DNA of 64,000 nucleotides from positions 310,001 through 374,000 of the forward strand of contig JADJTR010000012.1 of the NCBI GenBank assembly GCA_016711085.1, read 5' to 3'. The DNA is from Phyllobacteriaceae bacterium (GTDB taxonomy: Bacteria > Pseudomonadota > Alphaproteobacteria > Rhizobiales > Rhizobiaceae). Made by a program: the position numbers and the translations under genes. Shown here piece by piece: positions 20,239 to 31,247 of the stretch (position 1 is the first letter of the stretch; each line of letters opens with the position of its first letter). Under the pieces are notes generated by a model. That model was given only the letters and a program-made list of their open reading frames with translations. It did not search any database and was not told the DNA's origin.

Positions 20239-23043
20239 TCAGTAGAAAAAGTCCGTGGCGTCGAGCGCGCCGGCGCCGCCGGTCTGGACCCAGACCGTGC
20301 CCGAGCCGTAGCCATAGCCGTACCAGTTCGACGCGGCGTAGGCGCTGTTGATCGTCAGGTCGGTGAAACCAGCTATGCCGGCAACGAGGCTGAGATTGAT
20401 CCTGTCGCTTCCGTCCTGCCAGTCGTAGATGTAGTCGGTGGCGCCGGCATTGAGGAACCAGAATACGTCGCCGTCGGCGCCGCCGACGAAATGATCGACG
20501 CCGCCGCCGGAAACCAGGCTGTCGTTTCCGGCCCCGCCCTGCAGGATCGACCCGCCATTGCCGGCATAGAGCTGATCGTTGCCGCCCTGCCCGTTCATCT
20601 CCACGTAAGTGGCGACGCCGGTCGCGTTGAACCCGTCATTGCCGGTGTAGCCGATAGCGTATTCGACCAACGTACCCGCCATGTTGACACTGACGCCGGC
20701 GGCGTCCTGGACGATGAAGTAGTCCGTGTCGGCGCCGCCGTTGAAACTGAAATCGGCCGCATCGATATAGAACAGGTCGTTGCCCGTCCCACCGTTGAAG
20801 GTGTCGGCGCCGGCGCCGCCAACCATCGTGTCGTTGCCGCCATTGCCGTTCAGCGTGTCGGCGTGGTTGCCGCCATAGAGGAAATCGCCGGCCGATCCGC
20901 CTGTCAGCGTATCTGCGCCGTCATAACCCTGCTGGCGGGTGAGCATGGCCGCAGCCGAGGCGGTGAAGATGTCCGATCCGGAAGCGCCGTACCAGTTCTC
21001 GATGTCGCCGGCCGCCCAGGCGCCGCCGGCCGCATCGGCGACGACGAGGTAGTCCGCCTCGCTGCCGCCCGAGACTACTAGGTCCTGACCGTCGACATAA
21101 AGAAGGTCTATGCCGCCCTCGCCATTGAGTTGGTCGGCGCCGGACTCGCCATAAAGCGTATCGTTGCCGTTGCCGCCAAAGAGATAGTCGTTGTCATTGC
21201 CGCCGGCCAGAATGTCGCCCGCCCCGACTTCGTCGCCGCCGTAGAGAACGTCGCCGCCGCCCAAGCCCGAGATCGAATCGCGTCCGGCGTTGCCGTAGAG
21301 ATAGTTAACCCCAGCGCCGCCCGTGAGGACGTCGTTGGCCGCGCCGCCGACGGCGTTCTCGATATTGACGAAAAGCGTCGTGACCCCGTCGATGGCGCTG
21401 CTGGTTCCATTCAGCCGGATGGTGCTGCCAATCGTCACCGCCGCGGCATTCACCGTGTCGACTCCGCCATTGGTATCGGTCACGGTGACGGGATGACCGT
21501 AGAGGCCAGCGTATTCAGAGTACTCGTTGGTGTAGACATAGCGATCCTGGGTCGTGTCCGCGCCAAAAACCTGCACCCGGACGTCGGTGACAGTCAGCAC
21601 ATCTGAAGAAAAGTCATCGACGATGCGAACCGACCACAGGCCATCGGCGCGTTCGCCGCGAAAGGCCTGGGATTCGAAAGTCCAGACGCCGTCGAAGTCC
21701 AACCCGTCGGCCTGATCCCTGGTCAGGACGCTTTCGGTGCCATCGGGCGAGGTCAGGTAGATTTCGACATCGGCCATGAAGGTGGTCGAAAAGGTTACCG
21801 TCACCGTCACGCGCTCGACGAGGTCGGCAAAACCGGCATTGCCGCTGAAGGTCAGGCCTGTCGAATTACCGTCGGGAATAACAGTGGGCACGTTCAAGAC
21901 ATCGATTGTCTGCGAGAATTCATTCGTCGAGGTGGCAGGGGTGAACAGGCCTTGGCTCCAGGTTTCCGCCATGCGCACGGCGGCCAGCGCATCGATCAGG
22001 CCGTAACCATAGTCGTTGGAGAAATGCAGGCCGCCGCCATTCCAGGTGGCGGCGGCGTTGAAATCCCAGGCGAACTGTTCCGATCCGCCCGGGCCGGCGC
22101 CGACGGCAGAGCCGACATGGCGGGCGGAATTGGCAAGAATGGACTGGACGTCGCGCCAGCCGAGATTCGGGTTGGCCTCCAGCATCAGGGCGACAACGCC
22201 CGACACCATGGGGGCGGCGGAGGACGTGCCGTTGAAGGTTTCGGTGAAATTGTCCGGATCGTAGCCATCCGCGCCCACCCGGTCGGTGGTGACAACGCTA
22301 CCGGGACCGCCGAAAGCCGACACGAGAATCGCGGCGCCGAAGCTGGAATAGTCGGATACAAAGCCGTTCGGATCCACCGCCGCGACAATGACCTGGCGCG
22401 AATCGTTGCCCCAAAGGTCGGAATTGACGTCGTAATTGTCGAGGCGCGAATTGCCCGCTGATTTGACGATGATCGAACCCAGGCCAAAGCGGCCGCTGTC
22501 GACGGCGGTGCCGATGCTGGTGCGTATGTCGTTGAACCGTGACAAGGTGTAGCCGTTGGCGAACTCGCTGGCCGCGTCGTTGGCAATGCCCTGGCTGATG
22601 TTGATGACATCGCCCATCGCGCTGATGGCGGCGTAGAAAATGGACTCGGAGATGGACACAAGCCAGGCGTCCGAGATCGAAGTTTCGACGCGGTAGCCGA
22701 TCATCAGGCTATCGAAGGCCACGCCAACCGCGCCCGAACCGTTGTTGTCCGCCCCGATTATGCCCGCCACGGCGGTGCCATGGGAGTCGGTCCCGAGACC
22801 GAAAGGATCGTAATCATTGGCGCCTTCGAAATCGTAGTCGAGGACAGTATCGTAGTTCGGCGCGAGGTCGGCATGGGTGTAGTCGAAGCCGTCGTCGATC
22901 ACCACGACCCGGATCCCAGCTCCGGTATAGGCATTCCCCGATGTCGGGTTCCAGACGCCAGCGACGTTCAGGTCGAACTCGCCGGGGACGTTGTTGATCA
23001 GATGCCATTGCGAAGCGAGAAGCGGGTCGGTGGGAATCGGCAT
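20239..23043 (-). CDS. RTX-type secreted subtilisin-like (S8) serine protease with P-domain
   Basis: This 934-residue protein has no Sec signal peptide. The S8 domain (about 10-355) has a complete active site: D50 in RVVVIDDGFDYTH, H88 in TDSHGTAVAGI, N198 in VKSAGNS and S274 in FNGTSSAAPMVSG. A kexin-type P/Homo B domain follows (about 370-510, ending VTDVRVQVFGAD). RTX blocks start near residue 570 (VLTGGAGVNYLYGNAGRD). The end DWQDGSDRINLSLVAGI...DATDFFY is shared in form with all the RTX proteins here. The middle of its C-terminal region matches the 32446-36355 protein better than the other seven. An AAAGGA ribosome site precedes the ATG. It may also mature sibling RTX proteins (inference). 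Confidence 0.92.
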   Translation of the reverse strand: MPIPTDPLLASQWHLINNVPGEFDLNVAGVWNPTSGNAYTGAGIRVVVIDDGFDYTHADLAPNYDTVLDYDFEGANDYDPFGLGTDSHGTAVAGIIGADNNGSGAVGVAFDSLMIGYRVETSISDAWLVSISESIFYAAISAMGDVINISQGIANDAASEFANGYTLSRFNDIRTSIGTAVDSGRFGLGSIIVKSAGNSRLDNYDVNSDLWGNDSRQVIVAAVDPNGFVSDYSSFGAAILVSAFGGPGSVVTTDRVGADGYDPDNFTETFNGTSSAAPMVSGVVALMLEANPNLGWRDVQSILANSARHVGSAVGAGPGGSEQFAWDFNAAATWNGGGLHFSNDYGYGLIDALAAVRMAETWSQGLFTPATSTNEFSQTIDVLNVPTVIPDGNSTGLTFSGNAGFADLVERVTVTVTFSTTFMADVEIYLTSPDGTESVLTRDQADGLDFDGVWTFESQAFRGERADGLWSVRIVDDFSSDVLTVTDVRVQVFGADTTQDRYVYTNEYSEYAGLYGHPVTVTDTNGGVDTVNAAAVTIGSTIRLNGTSSAIDGVTTLFVNIENAVGGAANDVLTGGAGVNYLYGNAGRDSISGLGGGDVLYGGDEVGAGDILAGGNDNDYLFGGNGNDTLYGESGADQLNGEGGIDLLYVDGQDLVVSGGSEADYLVVADAAGGAWAAGDIENWYGASGSDIFTASAAAMLTRQQGYDGADTLTGGSAGDFLYGGNHADTLNGNGGNDTMVGGAGADTFNGGTGNDLFYIDAADFSFNGGADTDYFIVQDAAGVSVNMAGTLVEYAIGYTGNDGFNATGVATYVEMNGQGGNDQLYAGNGGSILQGGAGNDSLVSGGGVDHFVGGADGDVFWFLNAGATDYIYDWQDGSDRINLSLVAGIAGFTDLTINSAYAASNWYGYGYGSGTVWVQTGGAGALDATDFFY

Positions 23044-23066
23044 GCTATTTTCCTTTGTTCAAACGG

Positions 23067-23119
23067 GTTGCCGATTCCGCGGCAACGGGATTGCCTCTTT
23101 CCGCGCGCCGTTTCGGCGC
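23067..23119 (-). terminator. Two hairpins between the lipoprotein gene and the RTX subtilase gene
   Basis: One hairpin has 6-bp arms at 23105-23110 and 23114-23119 (GCGCCG-TTT-CGGCGC on the plus strand). The second has 6-bp arms at 23067-23072 and 23081-23086 (GTTGCC and GGCAAC). They fill the 85-nt gap, so they could end the lipoprotein transcript or form part of the subtilase leader. No U-tract is seen. Confidence 0.35.
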
Positions 23120-23128
23120 AAGCTGAAT

Positions 23129-23491
23129 TCAGGTCTTGTCCAGTTTCTCGATGATCAGTACGCGGCCGGCGCAGCTGGTCGAAACGCCCCAGCTTCCGGT
23201 TACCGTCACACGCTGGCCCAAGGCAATATCGGCCGTCATTCCCTTGACGGGAATGACCGCGCCGTCGTCGGTGCGAATCTCGGGGCAGTTGACCGCGTTG
23301 CCCTTGGTCAGGCGCGTTCCGGTCACGGTGACGCTTCCTGCTTTTCGATTGGCGGTCATGGTTTTCGCCTCAATGGCCGCGGCAGTCGAGGGACCCGCGC
23401 CGGCATCGGCGCAAGCCGAGAGCGCGAGCAGGGTGACGAATGCGGCAAGCTTGAAAATGCCGGTTCGAACCGGGGACGTAGCGCTCGTCAT
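23129..23491 (-). CDS. Small predicted lipoprotein with an OB-fold-like domain
   Basis: This protein of 120 residues starts at ATG 23491 with AAAGTG upstream. The N-terminus is a lipoprotein signal: basic start, hydrophobic IFKLAAFVTLLALSAC, with lipobox LSAC and the lipidated Cys near residue 27. The mature part is small and beta-rich: repeated VTVTG segments (SVTVTGTRL and RVTVTGSWG) and two Cys. The fold resembles short OB-like domains such as DUF5818, but I cannot confirm the family. It sits between two RTX genes. A decayed copy lies at about 40440-40683 beside another RTX gene, so it was probably duplicated together with its neighbour. Confidence 0.7.
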   Translation of the reverse strand: MTSATSPVRTGIFKLAAFVTLLALSACADAGAGPSTAAAIEAKTMTANRKAGSVTVTGTRLTKGNAVNCPEIRTDDGAVIPVKGMTADIALGQRVTVTGSWGVSTSCAGRVLIIEKLDKT

Positions 23492-23724
23492 CACTTTGTT
23501 CCGGTTTGACGTCGTGTGAAAACGGTTACGCGTACATGATTGCGGCGATATTCCGCACCGGCGATGTCGACGGGGATCATGGACCGACTCCCTCAACGCC
23601 CGCCCACAAACCGGACGGGAATGGCGCAACGGCTCAAACGAGCGGCGCGCAAATCTGTTGGCCCCGGCAAAGAATTAGCACGGACACAATGGGCGCGCCA
23701 GAACCGCCGCCGCCGCTTGGCGGA

Positions 23725-23759
23725 GCCTCGCATGAAAGTGAGATCACCAATGCCGAGGC
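23725..23759 (-). promoter_or_regulatory. Conserved stem-loop just downstream of an RTX gene (copy 1)
   Basis: Arms GCCTCGCAT (23725-23733) and ATGCCGAGGC (23750-23759) pair with one bulged base around a 16-nt loop. It lies about 25 nt after the stop of the 23784-26662 gene. The same element occurs at 40828-40862 after the giant adhesin gene. Confidence 0.45.
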
Positions 23760-23783
23760 GTTGCCCGGATGATTGCGCAGCTG

Positions 23784-24795
23784 TCAGTAAATGAAGTCCG
23801 TGGCGTCGAGCGAGCCGACCCCGCCGGTCTGGACCCAGACCGTGCCGGAGCCGTAGCCATAGCCGTACCAGTTCGACGCGGCGTAGGCGCTGTTGATCGT
23901 CAGGTCGGTGAAATCGTCGATGCCGGCGACCAGGCTCAGGTCGATCCGGTCGGTCCCATCCTGCCAGTCCCAGACATAGTCCGTGCCGCCGCCGTCGGCG
24001 AAGCGGAAGGTGTCGAAATCGGTCCCGCCGAGCATGTAGTCCGTGCCCGTTCCCGAGATCAGCGTGTCGGTTCCCGCCTCGCCGAAGAGATAGGAGCCGG
24101 CATTGCCGGCCGTCAGCGTGTCGCCTCCGCCGCCGGCATGGATTTCCATCAGCCGGTCGCACCGGCCGCGGTGAACGTGTCGTCGCCGCTGCGGCCGATG
24201 GCGTATTCGATAGCCGACGCCGTCAGGTTCAGCGTCACGCCGATGACGACCGAGACCGGGTTGTAGATGGCGTAGTCGTAGCCCGCCCCGCCATTGATCG
24301 AGGCAAAACCGGCCTCGAAATAAATGTAATCGGTGAAGCCGCTGCCGGTGATGACATCGCCGCCGCCATTGCCGTAGATGCTGACGCCGGCGGCCGACCC
24401 GGCCGCCGTCACGGTATCGGCCAGAACGCTGCCGTAATAGCCCTCCGCCCCGTGCGCGGCCATGTCGAAGCTGACGGCGGTCGTGCCGCGATTGAGCAGC
24501 CAGTCATAGCCACCTCCTGCATTGACCGCGCCGGCCGCCAGATCGAGCTGGTCGAAATAGATGTAGTCGCCGAAACCGCCGCCGGTGAGGAAGTCCGCTC
24601 CGCCGAGGCCCCAGATCGTCACGCCGGCCGCCGCCGTCGTCGCGTTAATCGTATCGCTCGCCGAGTTCGAACCATAAACCCCTTCGATCGAGCCGACGCC
24701 CATGTCCAGAACGATACCCGTCGTCGACGCCAGCGCATGGACGAAGTCGGAACCGGCGCCGCCGTCGACGACGGTATCGAGCCCGTCGACATAGA
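23784..24795 (-). repeat. Shared RTX C-terminal cassette, copy B
   Basis: About 1 kb encoding the last ~337 residues. Over much of its length it is closest to the copy at 57987-58998: both have GFASINGG and VVIGVTLNLTASAIEY. Its 3' flank matches the copy at 40887. Confidence 0.85.
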
Positions 24796-26662
24796 GGAAG
24801 TCGTTGCCGTCGCCGCCATTAAGCTCGTCGCTGCCGCCGTCGCCATAAAGATTGTCGTTGCCGCCGGCGCCGAAGAGTATGTCATTGTCGGCGCCGCCAT
24901 AGAGATTGTCGCCGGCGCCGACCTCGTCGCCACCATACAAGCGATCGCCGCCCGCCCCGCCGTAGAGCGCGTCGCGGTGCCCGTCGCCATACATTTCGTC
25001 ATCGCCGCCACGGCCGTAGAGAACATCGGTGCCATCCCTGCCGCGCAGGATGTTTGTGATGCCGGTGCCGAGGATCGTGTCGCCACCCGATCCACCTGAC
25101 GCCCACTCGAAGCCGATGGCGGTTTCGTGCAGCGAGAATGTTCCGGACTGGAGGTCGAGAACGAGGCCGGATGAGAACGCACCGAAATCGAGCGTGTCGG
25201 TTCCGTCGCCGCCTTCGAACCTTTCCAGGCTGCCCGCCGTTCCATCCGTGAGAATGATGTCGTCGCCGTTCTCGCCGAGAATATGGAAGAGGCCGGCATA
25301 CTGGTTCACTTCGTCGGCTTCTGAGCTGCCGATGATCCGTTCGATCGGATCGAGGAAGACAAGACTGGAAGCACCCGAACTGGCGCCGGCCCCGCTGACC
25401 ACCCAGCCGCTGGCCGACGGGGCAAACGAAATGGTGTCGAAGTCACCGCCGCCGGTGAACTCGTTTGAACTGCCGTCATTGCCCTGGAAGAAGGTGTCAT
25501 CTCCGCCAAGGCCACTGGCCCGGTCGAGGCCGCCGCCAAGATTTAACATGTTCGCGCCGCTCGTGCCGACAACATCGTCGTCGCCGGATCCGCCGGTGGC
25601 GTTCTCGAATGTCTCCGCAAGGCGGCCATTCAGCGTTCCCGCCGTCATGTCGAACAAGGTGGCGATCCCAAGCGAGGAATAGTCGAGCGTGTCCGCGATG
25701 CCGAGATCCCCGCGAAAGGCATCGGTGACATCCAGCGACGAATCCATGATGATCGTGTCATTGCCGTCGCCGCCCGACAGTCCGTTGACGGCATCCGTCT
25801 CCTGCATGGTGTCGCCGAAATTCGTGCCGTAGATTATCTCCACGCCCGAAAGCAGCATCGAGGACGCGCCGGACACGCCCGCCGAACCGGTCACGGTCCA
25901 CGCCGATGTTGACAGGCTGAGATTGAGAACGTCGTTGGCGTTACCTGCGTCGATGAGCAGGTTCGGGCCGCCATTCGTCACATAGATCGTGTCATCACTA
26001 AATCCGGTCTGAATGAGGAACTGGCCCGTCACGCCGGCAAATTCGCCCGAAACGCCATTCCGCTGCATCACGCCTGAGTTCGGACCTGTAAATGCAACAA
26101 TGACCGTGTCCATGCCGGCCGTTCCGCTGACCGAGGCATCGTCGGAGGACGTGCCGATCGTGAGCTGCCAGGTGTCGATGATGCCGGTATCGCCGCCCGC
26201 ATCGTCACGGACATTCAATGACCAGGCGCCGACCGGGGTCGAGCTGCCGAAGACCGAAGCAAAGGAGCTCGTGCCATTGACCGGCGGAACATTGAGCGCG
26301 CCGATGGCGAGCCCGAAGTTGGCGTCGGTTTCTCCGGCTTCATAGGCCGTGGGGCCGTAGGTGCCGGGAGCAAGTGTCGGTCCGCTGCTTGTATTGGGCA
26401 GAATCGGGCTGCCATCCGAAAAGACATAGGTTCCGGAGAGATCCATGTCGTTGCCGGCGTCGGACATGAAAAGGAGGTTGCGTCCGGGTGTTGGCCCGAC
26501 AAGCAGCATGTCAAGATCGGCTGCGAAGCTGTGGATGATGTCCATGGAGACGGTGACGCTCGTCACCACCCCCTGCGTCCCGAAGACTTCGACGGAAGAG
26601 GAAACGACACCAAAGTCGACGATGTTGAGGTCTGTCCCGTTTGAAAAGGTGAATGTGGCCAT
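23784..26662 (-). CDS. RTX protein with an N-terminal stand-alone P-domain (frameshifted near C-terminus)
   Basis: About 959 residues after correction. The head (about 1-175; MATFTFSNGTDLNIVDF, ADLDMLLVGPTPGRNLLFMS, GAWSLNVRDDAGGDTGIIDT) matches the beta-jelly-roll P/Homo B domain of proprotein convertases but has no protease attached. RTX motifs follow in several blocks, then the shared cassette ending DATDFIY. One base is missing near 24155 ('cagccggtcg' where the paralogue has 'cagccaggtcg'), which splits the gene into an 837-codon part and a 121-codon tail. Restoring it gives continuous homology to the 57987-61591 protein. It has no Sec signal and is expected to leave through the T1SS. 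The neighbours on both sides are RTX genes on the same strand. Confidence 0.88.
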
Positions 26663-26814
26663 CGCGGTTGCCCTTTCGTCTCGCGCGGCATGCTGTTGGT
26701 CCTGATGCCGCAGGGCGGTTGGCGTGGCGACAGCCGACCTGCGTAGTTACTCCTGTCTTCCGGTCTCCGGTCTCACACGCCCCCGGTCGAACCGGTCCCG
26801 ATGATGAACGCCCG

Positions 26815-27826
26815 TCAGTAGAAGAAGTCTGTCGCGTCGATCGAGCCGACCCCGCCGGTCTGGACCCAGACCGTGCCGGAGCCGTAGCCGACGCCGTACC
26901 AGTTCGATGCGGCGTAGGCGATGTTGATCGTCAGATCGCCGAAGCCGGCTATCCCGGTCACAAGGCTCAGGTCGATCCGGTCGGTCCCATCCTGCCAGTC
27001 CCAGACATAGTCCGTCCCGCCGCCATCGGCGAAGCGGAAGGTGTCGAAATCGGCGCCGCCGAGCATCTGGTCGGACCCGTTACCCGAGATCAGCGTGTCG
27101 GTTCCCGCCTCGCCGAAGAGATAGGAGCCGGCATTGCCGGCGGTCAGCGTATCGGTTCCGCCGCCGGCATGGATTTCCATCAGCCATGAAGCGCCGGCCG
27201 CGGTGAATGTGTCGTTGCCGCTGCGGCCGATGGCATATTCGATAGCCGACGTCGTCAGGTTCAGCGTCACGCCGGCGACGACCGAGACCGGGTTGTAGAT
27301 GGCGTAGTCGTAGCCCGCGCCGCCATCGATCGAGACGGTGTCGGCCTCGAAATAGATGTAGTCGGTGAAACCGCTGCCGGTGATGACGTCGCCGCCGCCA
27401 TTGCCGTAAATGCTGACGCCGGCGGCCGACCCGGCCGCCGTCACAGTATCGGCCAGAACGCTGCCGTAATAGCCCTCCGCCCCGTGCGCGGCCATGTCGA
27501 AGGTCACGGCGGTCGTGCCGCGATTGAGCAGCCAATCATAGCCACCTCCTGCATTGACCGCGCCGGCCGCCAGATCGAGCTGGTCGAAATAGATGTAGTC
27601 GCCGAAGCCGCCGCCGGTGAGGAAGTCCGCTCCGCCGAGGCCCCAGATCGTCACGCCGGCCGCCGCCGTCGCCGCCGTGATCGTGTCCACGGCGTAGTTC
27701 GAACCGTAAACCCCTTCGATCGAGCCAGCGCCCATGTCCAGAGTGAGACCGGTCGTCGACGCCAGCGCGTGGACGAAGTCCGAGCCGCTTCCACCATCGA
27801 GGACCGTATCCAGGCCATCGGCATAG
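26815..27826 (-). repeat. Shared RTX C-terminal cassette, copy C
   Basis: This copy carries SGNGSDQMLGGADFDTF near the end, identical to the copy in the giant adhesin (40887) and different from SGTGTDYMLGG(T/S) in the other five. That suggests local gene conversion. Confidence 0.85.
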
Positions 27827-29937
27827 AGGAAGTCGTTGCCGTCGCCGCCGTAGAGCCAATCGGCGCCGGCCTCGCCATAAAGATTGTCGTTGCCGCCCTC
27901 GCCGTAGAGTTCGTCGTTTTCAGTCCCGCCATAAAGATTGTCGCCGGCGCCCACCTCGTCGCCGCCATAGAGCGTGTCACTGCCCGCTTCGCCGTAGAGT
28001 GCGTCGCGGCCGCCATTGCCATACAGCCGGTTGTCGAGGCCCGTTCCGGTAATGACGTCACCGACGAACGAACCGGAGACATTCTCGAAATCAGAGACCG
28101 TGTCGCCCTGGGCATCGCCGCCATACACGACATTGGTTGTGAGGTTGACGTTCACGCCGGCGGCGGAAGCCGCATAGCTCAGCGTATCGCCATTTGCGTC
28201 GTTGCTGCCGCCGTCGAGCACGTCGCCGCCGGTTCCGCCTTCGATCGTGTCGTCGCCGTCAAAGCCGTAAAGGAAGTCGCCCCCGCCATTGCCGCGCAGC
28301 ACATTGGCGGCGGCCGAACCAATCACTTGGTTGATGCCGTCATTGTCGATGACGTTCTCGAACCCTGAAAAAACTGCTCCCGATATGTCAAAGCTGCTTG
28401 CCGACAGGTTGTAATTATAAAATTCGAAAAAATCGGAGGACATATCCAGCGTGTCGTTGCCAACACCGCCAAAATAGTGGGCTCCAGAAACAGCGTCGGT
28501 GACGATCACGGTGTCGTTGCCGAAACTGCCTTCAATGGACACGACGCCCGATGCGGTGATGGTGTCGCCCAGCGCCGAGCCGAAAACGGCTTCGATGCTG
28601 GCGAACGTCGATACACCGAGCAGGCCCAAGGGGGAATATGTGCCGGCATCGAGATCAACCGTGATACCCGCGTAGGTGTAGCCGGAAAAATTGAGCGTGT
28701 CGGTGTCGGCCCCGCCATCGACGGTGTCGAAGAAATCGTCGTTGTTGAAGAAGAAGGTGTCGTTGCCGGCGTCGCCGTTGAGGATGTCGACGTAGTAGCC
28801 GCCGGTGATATCGTCATTGCCGGCGCCGCCATTGACCGTGTCGACGCCGTCGCCAAAGGAACTGGCGCCGGCGATAATGGTGTCGTTGCCACCGCCGCCA
28901 TTGATCGTGTCGCCGCCATCGCCGGCATCGATGACGTCATGCATGGCCGACCCGGTGATCGTTTCGCCATCGCCGTCGCCGGCGATCGTCACCTGGTCGA
29001 GCGGCTGAAAGAAGTTGAGGAACGTCACGAGCGACAGATCGACGGCGGTATCGGCGCCCATGACGATGGCGAGCGTGTCGGCGACGGAGGAGTCGAATGC
29101 GCCGCCGACCGTGCCGTTGGCGGCAAAGCCGTCGCCGATCTCGCTGGCGTTCAGCGTGACGGTGGCGGAGCCGCCTAAGAGGGGGGGGAGCAGGCTCAGG
29201 GTCTCGATCGAGGTGAGATCGCTGGTCGTCAGGTCGAACGAATAGGAGCCAGAACCGGAAAAATAGATGGAATCCGTTCCACCCAAGCCGTCGATGAGCC
29301 ATGACGTAACGCCCGAATAGCCGACAGCGTCATCCCCCGCAACCTCGAACGTACCGGTTCCGGCGCCGGTGGCGTCGAGCGAAAAGATATCGTCGGAGCC
29401 GGCATCTCCAGAAAGGGCGGCCTGATTGTTCGCCGTGGTGACCGAAACGCTCCAGCCGGCGAGCGAGCCGGTGTCGTCGGCGAAGTCGTCATTGACATAG
29501 AGGCTCCAGAATCCATTGCCGGGGCTGCCGCCGAAGGCGGCGGCGAAAGTCGTGGTGCTGCCAGAATTGACGCCGCCGGTCGCCGTGCCGAAGGTCACAT
29601 CGGTTTCGACGAAATTGTAATCGGTCGGCAGGTATGTTCCCGCACCGATTTGGGAGGCGTCCGGAAGTCCGCCGCCCGCCGCATCCGAAAACGTCAGATC
29701 GACATTGCCGATGTCATCGCCTGCGCCTGCATCGGACATGAACAGCAGATTGTTGACGCCGTTCGGCCCGACCAGCAGCATGTCGAGATCGTCGGGAAAG
29801 GTATGGGTCAAATCGTCGAGCGAGATGCTGACATCGGTCACATTGCCGACCTGACCGTAGGTATACACCTGCTGGAAAACGACGGAGGCGTCGGCGATCG
29901 TCAGCCCGGAATTGTTCGAATAGGTGAAAACGGCCAT
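26815..29937 (-). CDS. RTX protein with an N-terminal stand-alone P-domain
   Basis: This intact 1040-residue protein begins MAVFTYSNNSGLTIADASVV. The P-domain-like head (about 1-175) includes DLTHTFPDDLDMLLVGP, LLFMSDAG and GFWSLYVNDDFADDTG. A beta-rich linker follows (to about 310), then a first RTX block (from about 325: GDGDGETITGSAMHDVIDAG), further solenoid segments with FENV/FASIEAVFG turns, a second RTX block and the shared cassette ending SIDATDFFY. There is no Sec signal. It is the only member with the standard cassette that also has an unbroken P-domain-to-end frame, so it is the best reference for the others. The gap to the next gene is 152 nt. Confidence 0.92.
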   Translation of the reverse strand: MAVFTYSNNSGLTIADASVVFQQVYTYGQVGNVTDVSISLDDLTHTFPDDLDMLLVGPNGVNNLLFMSDAGAGDDIGNVDLTFSDAAGGGLPDASQIGAGTYLPTDYNFVETDVTFGTATGGVNSGSTTTFAAAFGGSPGNGFWSLYVNDDFADDTGSLAGWSVSVTTANNQAALSGDAGSDDIFSLDATGAGTGTFEVAGDDAVGYSGVTSWLIDGLGGTDSIYFSGSGSYSFDLTTSDLTSIETLSLLPPLLGGSATVTLNASEIGDGFAANGTVGGAFDSSVADTLAIVMGADTAVDLSLVTFLNFFQPLDQVTIAGDGDGETITGSAMHDVIDAGDGGDTINGGGGNDTIIAGASSFGDGVDTVNGGAGNDDITGGYYVDILNGDAGNDTFFFNNDDFFDTVDGGADTDTLNFSGYTYAGITVDLDAGTYSPLGLLGVSTFASIEAVFGSALGDTITASGVVSIEGSFGNDTVIVTDAVSGAHYFGGVGNDTLDMSSDFFEFYNYNLSASSFDISGAVFSGFENVIDNDGINQVIGSAAANVLRGNGGGDFLYGFDGDDTIEGGTGGDVLDGGSNDANGDTLSYAASAAGVNVNLTTNVVYGGDAQGDTVSDFENVSGSFVGDVITGTGLDNRLYGNGGRDALYGEAGSDTLYGGDEVGAGDNLYGGTENDELYGEGGNDNLYGEAGADWLYGGDGNDFLYADGLDTVLDGGSGSDFVHALASTTGLTLDMGAGSIEGVYGSNYAVDTITAATAAAGVTIWGLGGADFLTGGGFGDYIYFDQLDLAAGAVNAGGGYDWLLNRGTTAVTFDMAAHGAEGYYGSVLADTVTAAGSAAGVSIYGNGGGDVITGSGFTDYIYFEADTVSIDGGAGYDYAIYNPVSVVAGVTLNLTTSAIEYAIGRSGNDTFTAAGASWLMEIHAGGGTDTLTAGNAGSYLFGEAGTDTLISGNGSDQMLGGADFDTFRFADGGGTDYVWDWQDGTDRIDLSLVTGIAGFGDLTINIAYAASNWYGVGYGSGTVWVQTGGVGSIDATDFFY

Positions 29938-30234
29938 TGCGATGCTCTCCCGCCCGGCGGCTCACGGCCGCTTTCATGGACGGTCCGGCTGCGTGCTCCT
30001 TGCGCCGACAGGAAACGGCGGTTCCGCGGGCGTCAAACGCCCGGACGAAAGCCCGTCAGAACCGGTCGAATGTCATGCGCAAAGGGTGGCGGCCTTCCCG
30101 TCGCTTTTTCTGCCCCGCGGCTTTATTAGCATGGCGAAAATTTTGCGACAATCCGCCACAGGGGAGGGGCGCCGACGGGTTCAGGGCAGGAAACCTGGCC
30201 GATTCCGGCGGCGGGTTCGGCGCGACGCACACGC

Positions 30235-31247
30235 TCAATAGATGAAGTCGGACGTTTCGATTGAGCCGACGCCGCCGGTCTGGACCCAGACCGTGCCGGA
30301 GCCGTAGCCGACGCCGTACCAGTTGGAAGCGGCGTAGGCGCTGTTGATCGTCAGATCGGTGAAATCGTCGATGCCGGTCACCAGGCTCAGATCGATCCTG
30401 TCCGTCCCGTCCTGCCAGTCGTAGATGTAGTCGACGCCGTGGCTGTCATCGAAACGGAAGGTGTCGAATTCGCTCCCGCCGAGCATGTAGTCCGTGCCCG
30501 TTCCAGAGATCAGCGTGTCGGTTCCCGCCTCGCCGAAGAGGTAGGAGCCGGCATTGCCGGCCGTCAGCGTGTCGTCTCCGCCGCCGGCATGGATTTCCAT
30601 CAGCCAGGTCGCACCGGCCGCGGTGAATGTGTCGGCCCCGCTGCGGCCGATGGCGTATTCGATAGCCGACGTCGTCAGGTTCAGCGTCACGCCGACGATG
30701 TTGAGCGCCGAGACCGGGTTGTAGATGGCGTAGTCGTAGCCCGCCCCGCCATTGATCGAGACGGTGTCGGCCTCGAAATAAATGTAGTCGCCGAAGCCGC
30801 TGCCGGTGATGACGTCGCCGCCGCCATTGCCATAAATGCTGACGCCAGCGGCCGATCCGGCCGCCGTCACGGTATCGGCCAGAACGCTGCCGTAATAGCC
30901 TTCCGCTCCGCGCACGGCCATGTCGAAGGTCACGGCGGTGGCGCCGCGATTGAGCAGCCAATCAAAGCCCGCGCCGGCATTGACCGAGCCTGTCGCCAGA
31001 TCAGCGTCATCAAAATAGATGGTGTCCCCAAACGCGCTGCCGGTCAGATTATCGGCGCCGCCCATGCCCCAGATGGTCACGCCGGCCGACGAGGTCGCGG
31101 CATTGAGCGTGTCGCCGGCCGTGTTCGAGCCGAAAACGGCCTCGATCAGGGAAGCGCCGAGGTTGAGCGTGATGCCGGTCGTGGAGGCGAGCCCGACCGC
31201 CCAGTCGTAGTCGGCGCCGCCGTCGACGACCGTGTCCAGGCCATCGA
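30235..31247 (-). repeat. Shared RTX C-terminal cassette, copy D
   Basis: One of the more divergent standard copies: it has a three-residue insertion in NPVSALNIVGVTLNL, and FDDSHGVDYIYDWQDG replaces FADGGGTDYVWDWQDG, the latter close to the variant in the subtilase (20239). Confidence 0.8.
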